In this document: positions 19,230 to 30,400 of the stretch, piece by piece
Layout of the letters: each line of letters starts with the position of its first letter
Numbering within the stretch: the first letter of the stretch is position 1
From: Closterium sp. NIES-65
Taxonomy: Eukaryota > Streptophyta > Zygnematophyceae > Desmidiales > Closteriaceae
Reading direction: 5' to 3'
DNA: 64,000 nt
Assembly (NCBI GenBank): GCA_948144175.1
Contig: CANXME010002067.1
Span: 2,914,001-2,978,000 of the forward strand
Notes under the pieces: generated by a model
What the model was told of the DNA's origin: nothing
What the model saw: the letters and a program-made list of their open reading frames with translations, nothing else
The model's database searches: none
Translations under genes and position numbers: made by a program

Positions 19230-19830
19230 TCAGTCGCGGGTGGTGGGCGTCTCCGCGGCGTCCACGGCATCCGCTGCTGGTGGGCGTCTCCGCGGCGTCC
19301 GCGGCTGACGGCCGCGTCCGTAGCGCGCGCGGCTGACGGGCGCGTGCGTCGCTTCCGCGGCTGACGGGCGCGTTCGTCGCGTCCGCGGCTGACGGGCGCG
19401 CTCGTTGCGTCCGCGGCTGGCGGGCGTGTTCGTCGCGTCCGCAGCTGACGGGCGCTTTTGTCGCGTTCGCGGCTGATGGGCGCGTTCGTCGCGTCCGCGG
19501 CTGACGGGCGCGTTCGTCACGTCCGCGGCTGATGGGCGCGTTCGTCGCGTCCGCGGCTGACGGGCGCGTTCGTCGCGTCCGCGGCTGACGGGCGCGTTCG
19601 TCGCGTCCGCGGTTGACGGGCGCGTTCGTCGCGTCCGCGGCTGACGGGCGCGTTCGTCGCGTCCGCGGTTGACGGGCGCGTTCGTCGCGTCCGCGGCTGA
19701 CGGGCGCGTTCGTCGCGTCCGCGGCTGACGGGCGCGTTCGTCGCGTCCGCGGCTGACGGGCGCGTTCGTCGCGTCCGCGGCTGACGGGCGCGTTCGTCGT
19801 GTCCGCGGCTAACGGGCGCGTTCGTCACGA
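19230..19830 (-). repeat. Leader minisatellite of A2, 28-bp unit
   Basis: Roughly 21 tandem GC-rich units containing GTCCGCGGCTGACGGG and TTCGTCGC. It lies between PBS and gag, so it forms part of the element's RNA leader. Since 28 is not a multiple of three, translation gives a 28-residue period rich in Arg (for example NAPVSRGRDERARQPRT), and the array is nearly stop-free on the minus strand. Confidence 0.95.
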
Positions 19831-19839
19831 GGGGCGGAC

Positions 19840-20075
19840 GTGGGGAGGAGAGGGGCGCCGAGGTGGCACGAGAGGCACGGTAGAGTCGGCGGGAGGTGCG
19901 CCGAGCGGCGCGAGGGGCACGGCTGAGCCGGCGGGAGGTGCGCTGAGTGGCGCAAGGGGCACGACAGAGCCTGCGGGAGGTGCGCTGAGAGGCGCAAGGG
20001 GCACGGCTGAGCCGGCGGGAGGTGCGCTAAGGAGCGCAAGGGGCACGGCAGAGCCGGCGGGAGGTAGAGTAGGGT
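19840..20075 (-). repeat. Leader minisatellite of A2, 42-bp unit
   Basis: About five to six copies of a 42-bp unit (e.g. from GCGCTGAGTGGCGCAAGGGG at 19939 to the next GCGCTGAG at 19981) adjoin the 28-bp array. On the minus strand a frame from 20046 to 19825 reads a 14-residue repeat, SAPPAGSAVPLAPL. Whether it is translated is unknown. Confidence 0.9.
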
Positions 20076-20104
20076 CCTAGGATCTTGAGTGGTGTTAGCC
20101 GTAA

Positions 20105-20117
20105 GGCTCTGATAACA
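20105..20117 (-). promoter_or_regulatory. Primer binding site of A2
   Basis: In element orientation TGTTATCAGAGCC follows the 5' LTR end directly. It equals the tRNA-iMet-type site TGGTATCAGAGC except for T at position 3. The same variant is in A1. Confidence 0.88.
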
Positions 20118-20468
20118 TGTGAGAATTCAACCGATAGTTTGATTAGGAATGATGCGGGCTTACATAGTTGGAGCTAAGGAGAGGGGGGTTGGTCGGTACC
20201 TAGCCAACATTATTGGCCCCCACCAATAAGTTGGGTTGGGGAATTATTGGGGGGTCCTAATAATGTTGGTCAAGAGTGGGCCAACATTATTGGGGGGACC
20301 AATAATCCTCCAACCCAACCTTGGGGTCCAATAATTGGGCCAAGGTTGGGTTCCAATCCCTATCTAGGGTTAGCCCTAGTTGTGCACCCAAACATTGTTT
20401 GGGTGCATATCTCTATCCTAGGGTTTATAGGATCAATGCAGGATACAACAGAGTAGTATAATCTAACA
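20118..20468 (-). repeat. 5' LTR of element A2 (351 bp)
   Basis: Same ends and inner palindromes as the 3' LTR (hairpin at 20383-20407). In element orientation TATAAA lies 39 bases from the LTR start (20424-20429); this is a possible core promoter element, although so near the end that U3 would be very short. Confidence 0.95.
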
Positions 20469-22388
20469 GAGTGTGGAGGTGTAACGGCTTTGTATTGCAA
20501 AGCTGGAGTCAGCCCCAAGTATTGTGGAGGGGGTGGAGAGGGGGAGGAGCGTGCCTGCGTCACGAAGGACCGTGTGCGTGGCTCCGCTATCAAGGATGAA
20601 CTCAAGGGGCTTTGAGGAGGAGGGGGACTCGGAGTACTGGAATGAGGACTCATTAATAGCATTGGCATACAGAGGATCATTGCAAGAGCTAGCAGTGGTG
20701 ACATGACCTATGAAACCCGTGGAAGGAAACGGTGTGAAGCCCGGGGGGTGAGAGGGGGAGGTGGGCAGTTCTGCAGGTCCAGCAGTTGCAGCAGTTGTAG
20801 CAGTTGCAGCAGTTGCAGCTGTCCCATGGCCATACAGAGATGGGGGGTAGAGAGGGTAGGGCCAGCCAGCGTAAGGAGGAGGATAAGGGGAGAGAGGAGG
20901 ATAGGAGGAGGGAGGGGTTTGAGGTGCGAGGGTGGGTGTGGTGAGGGTGGGAGGTGTTGGGGTGGTGGTGGGTGTGGGGAGGAGGTGTTGGACTTGCTGG
21001 AGGACGTGAGGGGAGAGGTGTTGGGCGAGGACATTATGGAGGTTGGGGGGAGATGGTGCATAGGCGGGAAGGGTGCGAATGTCATGAGGGGTGGGGCGAG
21101 GGGTGATGGTGCTCCAGCGTGGAGGAGGGCCCGTGTTGCCGCGTGCAAGCCATTCGTCGGTGAGAGCTTTGAAGCACGTATCAGTGGGATGGGTGGTCTG
21201 GTTGCAGGTCTGACCTTTGTTAGGGCCTTGGCGAATGACATACTGGCACGGAGAGAGCCCACCCGTGGTTGAAGTGGTTGCCCCACGCCCGCCACGTTCC
21301 CCAGTGCGCCCTCCTCGTCCACCTCCGCGACCGCCTCCTCTTCCACCACCGCTCGGGCCACGTCCTGGTCCGCCCCCGCTGCTTCCGCCGGTGTTTGTTC
21401 CTTTGCGCGCATGAACGGCATTGATGGAGGCAGATTCACGCAGAAGGTCAGCCTCACTGTCAAGAAGCCAGTCGATGGTAACAGCCACAGGAGGAGGACG
21501 GATGTGCTGGGAGGTGAAATTGATGCGATAAGTGTCGTAGGTGGGTGGGAGGCAGTCAAGGATGCGTGCTGTGAGGAGGGTGTCGGAGATTAAGATGCCA
21601 CGATCATTGAGACGGTGTGCAGTGTCTGTGAGGCGCCGAGCGAAGGAAGCAGCGTTGAGGGAGGAGTCCAGTGTGATGTCTTGGAAGGTGCGAAAGAGGG
21701 AGAGGAGGGAACGTAGGTCCTGGCGATCATATTGGGAGGAGAGAGACTTCCAGAGGGAGGGGGAGGATGGGGGGCGAAGGTCACGCTTGAGAGAAGAGGG
21801 AACACATGAGAAGATGATAGTAAGTGCACGGCGGTCAGCAATGCGCCATGCAGCTGTATCGGAGTGGTGCTTACGGAGCTTAGCAGAGTACTCTTCGGAG
21901 GCGGCTTTGAATTCTGCAAGTTTTGCAGCGGCAGCTTCGTGATCGGCGATGGCCGCTGCGTGTGGTCTGCTTTTGATGACATAGTCGTCCCGCTCTTTGT
22001 TGTATTTGTTGAGCGTGCGAGCCCACCTGTCCGGATCATCCTCCCAAGCCCCTAGGATAGGGGCTTGGGGGGTAGGTTCGGTCGGGAGTGGTGGGGCGTC
22101 GGGGGGGGAAGGGCCTGGGAGTGGGGGCGGGGTGGGAGGGAGGCCATTAGGTGTTTCGAGGACAATGTCTAGGAGACAGTAATCTCCCACTCGAACGGAG
22201 CCCAGGTACGTGAAGAGGCTCTCCTCAAACGACACCCAATTGACGGCGGTGGTGCCGTTGAGGAGCTCGAGCTTGTCGATGGAGGCAAGCTCAAGCGAGG
22301 TTGATTCGTTGGCCATGAGAGGAGGAGGAGGGAGGGAGGGGAGGTGGACGACACCGTCTTGAGGGACAGGGCGGTCCGGCTGCTCCAC
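20463..22388 (-). pseudogene. Element A1 gag and start of protease, truncated by A2
   Basis: A 641-residue frame whose likely start is the Met at 22316 (MANESTS). Unlike A2 it is unbroken through gag and into protease: gag N-terminus, capsid-like region, RGG tract, C-x13-C-x4-H-x4-C finger beginning at residue 381 of the long frame, Pro/Tyr-rich segment, and protease DSGA with D600. About 40 residues after DSGA the frame runs into the LTR of A2 and stops at 20463. It shows that the intact family encodes gag and protease in one frame. Gag could still be made from this copy. Confidence 0.92.
20469..20473. repeat. Target-site duplication GAGTG, right copy
   Basis: Partner of 13280-13284; A1 protease sequence (GTGTAACGGC) resumes directly after it. 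Confidence 0.93.
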
Positions 22389-22424
22389 GGGCGGTAGCAG
22401 TAAACCCTAATTCAGGGTCCGTCG

Positions 22425-23190
22425 CGGATGGTGGGCGTCTCCGCGGCGTCCACGGCATCCGCAGCTGGTGGGCGTCTCCGCGGCGTCCGCGGCTGACGGC
22501 CGCGTCCGTAGCGCCCGCGGCTGACAGTCCCGTTCGTCGCGCCTGCGGCTGACGGTCGCGTTCGTCGCGTCCGCGGCTGACGGCCGCGTTCGTCGCGTCC
22601 GCGGCTAACGGGCGCGTTCGTCGCGTCCGCGGCTGACGGGCGCGTTCGTCGCGTCCGCGGCTGACGGGCGCGCTCGTCACGTCCCCGGCTGACGGGCGCG
22701 CTCGTCGCGTCCGCGGCTGACGGGCGCGTTCGTCGCGTCCGCGGCTGACGGGCGCGCTCGTCGCGTCCCCGGCTGACGGGCGCGCTCGTCGCGTCCGCGG
22801 CTGGCGGGCGCGTTCGTCGCGTCCCCGGCTGACGGGCGCGTTCGTCGCGTCCGCGGCTGACGGGCGCGTTCGTCGCGTCCGCGGCTGACGGGCGCGTTCG
22901 TCGCGTCCGCGGCTGACGGGCGCGTTCGTCGCGTCCGCGGCTGACGGGCGCGTTCGTCGCGTCCGCGGCTGACGGGCGCGTTCGTCGCGTCCGCGGCTGA
23001 CGGGCGCGTTCGTCGCGTCCGCGGCTGACGGGCGCGTTCGTCGCGTCCGCGGCTGACGGGCGCGTTCGTCGCGTCCGCGGCTGACAGGCGCGTTCGTCGC
23101 GTCCGCGGCTGAAGGGCGCGTTCGTCGCGTCCGCGGCTGACGGGCGCGTTCGTCGCGTCCGCGGCTGACGGGCGCGTTCGTCGCGGGGGG
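22425..23190 (-). repeat. Leader minisatellite of A1, 28-bp unit
   Basis: Same 28-bp unit as in A2 but longer (about 27 units). Two overlapping minus frames (23353-22412 and 23360-22677) cross it without a stop. Unit variants CCCCGGCTG and GCGCTCGTC are more common here than in A2. Confidence 0.94.
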
Positions 23191-23194
23191 CGGA

Positions 23195-23440
23195 CGTGGT
23201 GAGGAGAGGGGCGCCGAGGTGGCACGAGGGGCACGGCAGAGTCGGCGGGAGGTGCGCTGAGCGGCGCGAGGGGCACGGCTGAGCCGGCGGGAGGTGCGCT
23301 AAGTGGCGCAAGGGGGACGACAGAGCCTGCGGGAGGTGCGCTGAGAGGCGCAAGGGGCACGGCTGAGAGGTGGGAGGGGCGCTAAGGAGCGCAAGGGGTA
23401 CGGCAGAGCCGGCAGGAGGTAGGGTATGGTCCTAGGATCT
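23195..23440 (-). repeat. Leader minisatellite of A1, 42-bp unit
   Basis: About five to six degenerate 42-bp units like those of A2, between the PBS and the 28-bp array. Confidence 0.88.
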
Positions 23441-23460
23441 TGAGTGGCGTTAGCCGTAAG

Positions 23461-23473
23461 GGCTCTGATAACA
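23461..23473 (-). promoter_or_regulatory. Primer binding site of A1
   Basis: TGTTATCAGAGCC in element orientation, directly after the LTR end, as in A2. Confidence 0.88.
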
Positions 23474-23827
23474 TGTGAGAATTGAACCGATAGTTTGATT
23501 AGGAATGATACGGGCTTACATAGTTGGAGCTAAGGAAAAAGGGGGGGTTGGTTGGTACCTAGCCAACATTATTGGCCCCCACCAATAAGTTGGGTTGGGG
23601 AATTATTGGGGGGTCCCAATAATGTTGGTCAAAAGTGGGCCAACATTATTGGGGGGACCAATAATCCTCCAACCCAACCTTGGGGTCCAATAATTGGGCC
23701 AAGGTTGGGTTCCAACCCCCATCTAGGGTTAACCCTAGTTGTGCACCCAAACATTGTTTGGGTGCCTATCTCTATCCTAGGGTTGATAGGATCAATGCAG
23801 GATACAACAGAGTAGTATACTCTAACA
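23474..23827 (-). repeat. 5' LTR of element A1 (354 bp)
   Basis: Ends TGTTAG...CTCACA in element orientation. It is clearly the same family as the A2 LTRs but with more differences (for example GAATTG, GATACGGG, AAGGAAAAAGG, CCTATCTC), consistent with A1 being the older copy. Its hairpin (23742-23765) has lost the outermost base pair. Confidence 0.95.
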
Positions 23828-23832
23828 TGACC
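23828..23832. repeat. Target-site duplication TGACC, right copy
   Basis: Partner of 11180-11184. Satellite resumes in phase (TGACCTAGTCTTTG). Confidence 0.9.
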
Positions 23833-24459
23833 TAGTCTTTGATTGACCTAGGCTCTGATTGACCTAGGCTCTGGGTGACCTAGTCTCTGATTGACCTAGG
23901 CTCTGATTGACCTAGGCTCTGGTTGAACTAGTCTCTGATTGACCTAGGCTCTGATTGACCTAGGCTCTGGTTGACCTAGTCTTTGATTGACCTAGGCTCT
24001 GATTGACCTAGGCTCTGGTTGACCTAGGCTCTGGTTGACCTAGGCTCTGATTGACCTAGGCTCTGGTTGACCTAGTCTCTGATTGACCTAGGCTCTGGTT
24101 GACCTAGGCTCTGGTTGACCTAGTCTCTGATTGACCTAGGCTCTGATTGACCTAGTCTCTGATTGACCTAGGCTCTGATTGACCTAGGCTCTGATTGACC
24201 TAGGCTCTGGTTGACCTAGTCTCTGATTGACCTAGGCTCTGATTAACCTAGGCTCTGGTTGACCTAGTCTTTGATTAACCTAGGCTCTGATTGACCTAGG
24301 CTCTGGTTGACCTAGGCTCTGATTGACCTAGGCTCTTGTTGACCTAGGCTCTGGTTGACCTAGGCTCTGGTTGACCTATGCTCTGGTTGACCTAGGCTCT
24401 GATTGACCTAGGCTCTGATTGACCTAGGCTCTGGTTGACCTAGTCTCTGATTGACCTAG

Positions 24460-27400
24460 GCTCTGATTGACCTAGGCTCTGGTTGACCTAGTCTCTGATT
24501 GACCTAGGCTCTGATTGACCTAGGCTCTGGTTGACCTAGTCTCTGATTGACCTAGGCTCTGATTGACCTAGGCTCTGGGTGGCCTAGTCTCTGATTGACC
24601 TAGGCTCTGATTGACCTATGCTCTGATTGACCTAGGCTCTGGTGACCTAGTCTCTGATTGACCTAGGCTCTGATTGACCTAGGCTCTGGTTGACCTAGGC
24701 TCTGATTGACCTAGGCTCTGGTTGACCTAGGCTCTGGTTGACCTAGGCTCTGGTTGACCTATGCTCTGGTTGACCTAGGCTCTGATTGACCTAGGCTCTG
24801 ATTGACCTAGGCTCTGGTTGACCTAGTCTCTGATTGACCTAGGCTCTGATTGACCTTGGCTCTGGTTGACCTAGTCTCTGATTGACCTAGGCTCTGATTA
24901 ACCTAGGCTCTGGGTGACCTAGTCTCTGATTGACCTAGGCTCTCATTGATCTAGGCTCTGGTTGACCTAGTCTCTGATTGACCTAGGCTCTGATTGACCT
25001 AGGCTCTGGTTGACCTAGTCTGTGATTGACCTAGGCTCTGATTGACCTAGGCTCTGGGTGACCTAGTCTCTGATTGACCTAGGCTCTGATTGACCTAGGC
25101 TCTGATTGACCTAGGCTCTGGTTGACCTAGTCTCTGATTGACCTAAGCTCTGATTGACCTAGGCTCTGGTGACCTAGTCTCTGATTGACCTAGGCTCTGA
25201 TTGACCTAGGCTCTGATTGACCTAGGCTCTGATTGACCTAGGCTCTGGTTGACCTAGTCTCTGATTGACCTAGGCTCAGATTGACCTAGGCTCTGGTTGA
25301 CCTAGGCTCTGATTGACCTAGGCTCTGATTGACCTAGGCTCTGGTTGACCTAGTCTCTGATTGACCTAGGCTCTGATTGACCTTGGCTCTGGTTGACCTA
25401 GTCTCTGATTGACCTAGGCTCTGATTAACCTAGGCTCTGGGTGACCTAGTCTCTGATTGACCTAGGCTCTGATTGACCTAGGCTCTGATTGACCTAGGCT
25501 CTGGTTGACCTAGTCTCTGATTGACCTAAGCTCTGATTGACCTAGGCTCTGGTTGACCTAGGCTCTGGTTGACCTAGGCTCTGGTTGACCTAGGCTCTGG
25601 GTGACCTAGTCTCTGATTGACCTAGGCTCTGGTTGACCTATGCTCCGGTTGATCTAGGCTCTGATTGACCTAGGCTCTGATTGACCTAGGCTCTGGTTGA
25701 CCTAGTCTCTGATTGACCTAGGCTCTGATTAACCTAGGCTCTGATTGACCTAGGCTCTGGTTGACCTATGCTCCGGTTGATCTAGGCTCTGATTGACCTA
25801 GGCTCTGATTGACCTAGGCTCTGGTTGACCTAGTCTCTGATTGACCTAGGCTCTGATTAACCTAGGCTCTGGTTGACCTAGTCTCTGATTGACCTAGGCT
25901 CTGATTGACCTAGGCTCTGGTTGACCTAGTCTTTGATTGACCTAGGCTCTGATTGACCTAGGCTCTGGTTGACCTAGGCTCTGGTTGACCTAGGCTCTGG
26001 TTGACCTAGGCTCTGGTTGACATAGGCTCTGGTTGACCTAGTCTTTGATTGACCTAGGCTCTGATTGACCTAGGCTCTGGTTGACCTACTATCTAATTGA
26101 CCTAGGCTCTGATTGACCTAGGCTCTGGTTGACCTAGTCTCTGATTGACCTAGTCTCTGATGGACCTAGGCTCTGGGTGACCTAGTCTCTGATTGACCTA
26201 GGCTCTGATTGACCTAGGCTCTGATTGACCTAGGCTCTGGTTGACCTAGTCTTTGATTGACCTAGGCTCTGATTGACCTAGGCTCTGGTTGACCTAGTCT
26301 TTGATTGACCTAGGCTCTGATTGACCTAGGCTCTGGGTGACCTAGTCCCTGATTGACCTAGGCTCTGATTGACCTAGGTTCTGATTGACCTAGGCTCTGG
26401 TTGACCTAGTCTCTGATTGACCTAGGCTCTGATTGACCTAGGCTCTGGTTGACCTAGTCTTTGATTGACCTAGGCTCTGATTGACCTAGGCTCTGGTTGA
26501 CCTAGGCTCTGGTTGACCTAGGCTCTGGTTGACCTAGGCTCTGGTTGACCTAGGCTCTGGTTGACCTAGTCTCTGATTGACCTAGGCTCTAATTGACCTA
26601 GGCTCTGGTTGACCTAGTCTCTGATTGACCTAGGCTCTGATTGACCTAGGCTCTGGTTGACCTAGTCTCTGATTGACCTAGGCTCTGATTGACCTAGGCT
26701 CTGGGTGGCCTAGTCTCTGATTGACCTAGGCTCTGATTGACCTAGGCTCTGATTGACCTAGGCTCTGGTGACCTAGTCTCTGATTGACCTAGGCTCTGAT
26801 TGACCTAGGCTCTGGTTGACCTAGTCTGTGATTGACCTAGGCTCTGATTGACCTAGGCTCTGGGTGGCATAATCTCTCATTGACCTAGGCTCTGATTGAC
26901 CTAGGCTCTGATTGACCTAGGCTCTGGTGACCTAGTCTCTGATTGACCTAGGCTCTGATTGACCTAGGCTCTGGTTGACCTAGGCTCTGATTGACCTAGG
27001 CTCTGGTTGACCTAGGCTCTGGTTGACCTAGGCTCTGGTTGACCTATGCTCTGGTTGACCTAGGCTCTGATTGACCTAGGCTCTGATTGACCTAGGCTCT
27101 GGGTGACCTAGTCTCTGATTGACCTAGGCTCTGATTGACCTAGGCTCTGATTGACCTAGGCTCTGGTTGACCTAGTCTCTGATTGACCTAGGCTCTGATT
27201 GACCTAGGCTCTGGTTGACCTAGCCTTTGATTGACCTAGGCTCTGATTGACCTAGGCTCTGGTTGACCTAGGCACTGGTTGACCTAGGCTCTGGTTGACC
27301 TAGGCTCTGGTTGACCTAGGCTCTGGTTGACCTAGTCTCTGGTTGACCTAGGCTCTGATTGACCTAGGCTCTGGTTGACCTAGTCTCTGATTGACCTAGG

Positions 27401-30400
27401 CTCTGATTGACCTAGGCTCTGGTTGACCTAGTCTCTGATTGACCTAGGCTCTGATTGACCTAGGCTCTGGTTGACCTAGTCTCTGATTGACCTAGGCTCT
27501 GATTGACCTAGGCTCTGGTTGACCTAGTCTTTGATTGACCTTGGCTCTGATTGACCTAGGCTCTGGTTGACCTAGGCTCTGGTTGACCTAGGCTCTGGTT
27601 GACCTAGGCTCTGGTTGACCTAGGCTGTGGTTGACCTAGTCTCTGATTGACCTAGGCTCTGGTTGACCTAGGCTCTGGTTGACCTAGTCTCTGATTGACC
27701 TAGGCTCTGATTGACCTAGGCTCTGGGTGACCTAATCTCTGATTGACCTAGGCTCTGGTTGACCTATGCTCTGGTTGACCTAGGCTCTGATTGACCTAGG
27801 CTCTGATTGACCTAGTCTCTGATTGACCTAGGCTTTGATTGACCTAGGCTCTGATTGACCTAGACTCTGGTTGACCTAGTCTCTGATTGACCTAGGCTCT
27901 GATTGACCTAGGCTCTGGTTGACCTAGGCTCTGGTTGACCTAGGCTCTGGTTGACCTAGGCTCTGGTTGACCTATGCTCTGGTTGACCTAGGCTCTGATT
28001 GACCTAGGCTCTGATTGACCTAGGCTCTGGTTGACCTAGTCTCTGATTCACCTAGGCTCTGATTGACCTAGGCTCTGGTTGACCTAGACTCTGATTGACC
28101 TAGGCTCTGATTGACCTAGGCTTTGGTTGACCTAGTCTTTGATTGACCTAGTCTCTGATTGACCTAGGCTCTGGTTGACCTAGGCTCTGGTTGACCTAGG
28201 CTCTGATTGACCTAGGCTCTGATTGACCTAGGCTCTGGTTGACCTAGTCTCTGATTGACCTAGGCTCTGATTGACCTTGGCTCTGGTTGACCTAGTCTCT
28301 GATTGACCTAGGCTCTGATTAACCTAGGCTCTGGGTGACCTAGTCTCTGATTTACCTAGGCTCTGTTTGACCTAGGCTCTGATTGACCTAGGCTCTGGTT
28401 GACCTAGTCTCTGATTGACCTAGGCTCTGATTGACCTAGGCTCTGGTTGACCTAGTCTTTGATTGACCTAGGCTCTGATTGACCTAGGCTCTGGGTGACC
28501 TAGTCTCTGATTGACCTAGGCTCTGATTGACCTAGGCTCTGATTGACCTAGGCTCTGGTTGACCTAGTCTCTGATTGACCTAAGCTCTGATTGACCTAGG
28601 CTCTGGTTGACCTAGTCTCTGATTGACCTAGGCTCTGATTGACCTAGGCTCTGGTTGACCTAGTCTCTGATTGACCTAGGCTCTGATTGACCTAGGCTCT
28701 GGGTGGCCTAGTCTCTGATTGACCTAGGCTCTGATTGACCTATGCTCTGATTGACCTAGGCTCTGGTGACCTAGTCTCTGATTGACCTAGGCTCTGATTG
28801 ACCTAGGCTCTGGTTGACCTAGGCTCTGATTGACCTAGGCTCTGGTTGACCTAGGCTCTGGTTGACCTAGGCTCTGGTTGACCTATGCTCTGGTTGACCT
28901 AGGCTCTGATTGACCTAGGCTCTGATTGACCTAGGCTCTGGTTGACCTAGTCTCTGATTGACCTAGGCTCTGATTGACCTTGGCTCTGGTTGACCTAGTC
29001 TCTGATTGACCTAGGCTCTGATTAACCTAGGCTCTGGGTGACCTAGTCTCTGATTGACCTAGGCTCTCATTGATCTAGGCTCTGGTTGACCTAGTCTCTG
29101 ATTGACCTAGGCTCTGATTGACCTAGGCTCTGGTTGACCTAGTCTGTGATTGACCTAGGCTCTGATTGACCTAGGCTCTGGGTGACCTAGTCTCTGATTG
29201 ACCTAGGCTCTGATTGACCTAGGCTCTGATTGACCTAGGCTCTGGTTGACCTAGTCTCTGATTGACCTAAGCTCTGATTGACCTAGGCTCTGGTGACCTA
29301 GTCTCTGATTGACCTAGGCTCTGATTGACCTAGGCTCTGATTGACCTAGGCTCTGATTGACCTAGGCTCTGGTTGACCTAGTCTCTGATTGACCTAGGCT
29401 CAGATTGACCTAGGCTCTGGTTGACCTAGGCTCTGATTGACCTAGGCTCTGATTGACCTAGGCTCTGGTTGACCTAGTCTCTGATTGACCTAGGCTCTGA
29501 TTGACCTTGGCTCTGGTTGACCTAGTCTCTGATTGACCTAGGCTCTGATTAACCTAGGCTCTGGGTGACCTAGTCTCTGATTGACCTAGGCTCTGATTGA
29601 CCTAGGCTCTGATTGACCTAGGCTCTGGTTGACCTAGTCTCTGATTGACCTAAGCTCTGATTGACCTAGGCTCTGGTTGACCTAGGCTCTGGTTGACCTA
29701 GGCTCTGGTTGACCTAGGCTCTGGGTGACCTAGTCTCTGATTGACCTAGGCTCTGGTTGACCTATGCTCCGGTTGATCTAGGCTCTGATTGACCTAGGCT
29801 CTGATTGACCTAGGCTCTGGTTGACCTAGTCTCTGATTGACCTAGGCTCTGATTAACCTAGGCTCTGATTGACCTAGGCTCTGGTTGACCTATGCTCCGG
29901 TTGATCTAGGCTCTGATTGACCTAGGCTCTGATTGACCTAGGCTCTGGTTGACCTAGTCTCTGATTGACCTAGGCTCTGATTAACCTAGGCTCTGGTTGA
30001 CCTAGTCTCTGATTGACCTAGGCTCTGATTGACCTAGGCTCTGGTTGACCTAGTCTTTGATTGACCTAGGCTCTGATTGACCTAGGCTCTGGTTGACCTA
30101 GGCTCTGGTTGACCTAGGCTCTGGTTGACCTAGGCTCTGGTTGACATAGGCTCTGGTTGACCTAGTCTTTGATTGACCTAGGCTCTGATTGACCTAGGCT
30201 CTGGTTGACCTACTATCTAATTGACCTAGGCTCTGATTGACCTAGGCTCTGGTTGACCTAGTCTCTGATTGACCTAGTCTCTGATGGACCTAGGCTCTGG
30301 GTGACCTAGTCTCTGATTGACCTAGGCTCTGATTGACCTAGGCTCTGATTGACCTAGGCTCTGGTTGACCTAGTCTTTGATTGACCTAGGCTCTGATTGA

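Larger units (their letters stand above)
13285..20468 (-). mobile_element. Ty1/copia element A2 (inner), complete, nested in A1
   Basis: The element is 7,184 bp with two 351-bp LTRs that differ at two positions I found, TSD GAGTG, PBS, polypurine tract, and all copia domains in the order gag-protease-integrase-RT-RNase H. It is inserted in the protease-coding part of A1, an element of the same family in the same orientation. It has two frame breaks, both at G homopolymers relative to A1 (18906-18920 in gag, 17442-17455 at gag/protease). If these are sequencing errors the element would be autonomous; if real, it is a very recently inactivated copy. Confidence 0.96.
11185..23827 (-). mobile_element. 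Ty1/copia element A1 (outer), deleted and interrupted by a nested copy
   Basis: The element is bounded by a 16-bp remnant of the 3' LTR (11185-11200) and a full 5' LTR (23474-23827), with TSD TGACC. Without the nested element A2 and its extra TSD it is about 5.45 kb. Reading in element orientation: 5' LTR, PBS, leader minisatellites, gag and the start of protease (22388 to 20469), then after A2 the rest of protease and integrase (13284 to about 11658) and a short piece upstream of RT. RT, RNase H, the polypurine tract and most of the 3' LTR are missing. It cannot encode its own reverse transcriptase. Confidence 0.93.

Noticed and set aside
20118-20468. Solo LTR between two separate elements
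   Set aside because: TSD GAGTG pairs it with the LTR at 13285-13635, so it is the 5' LTR of the nested element.
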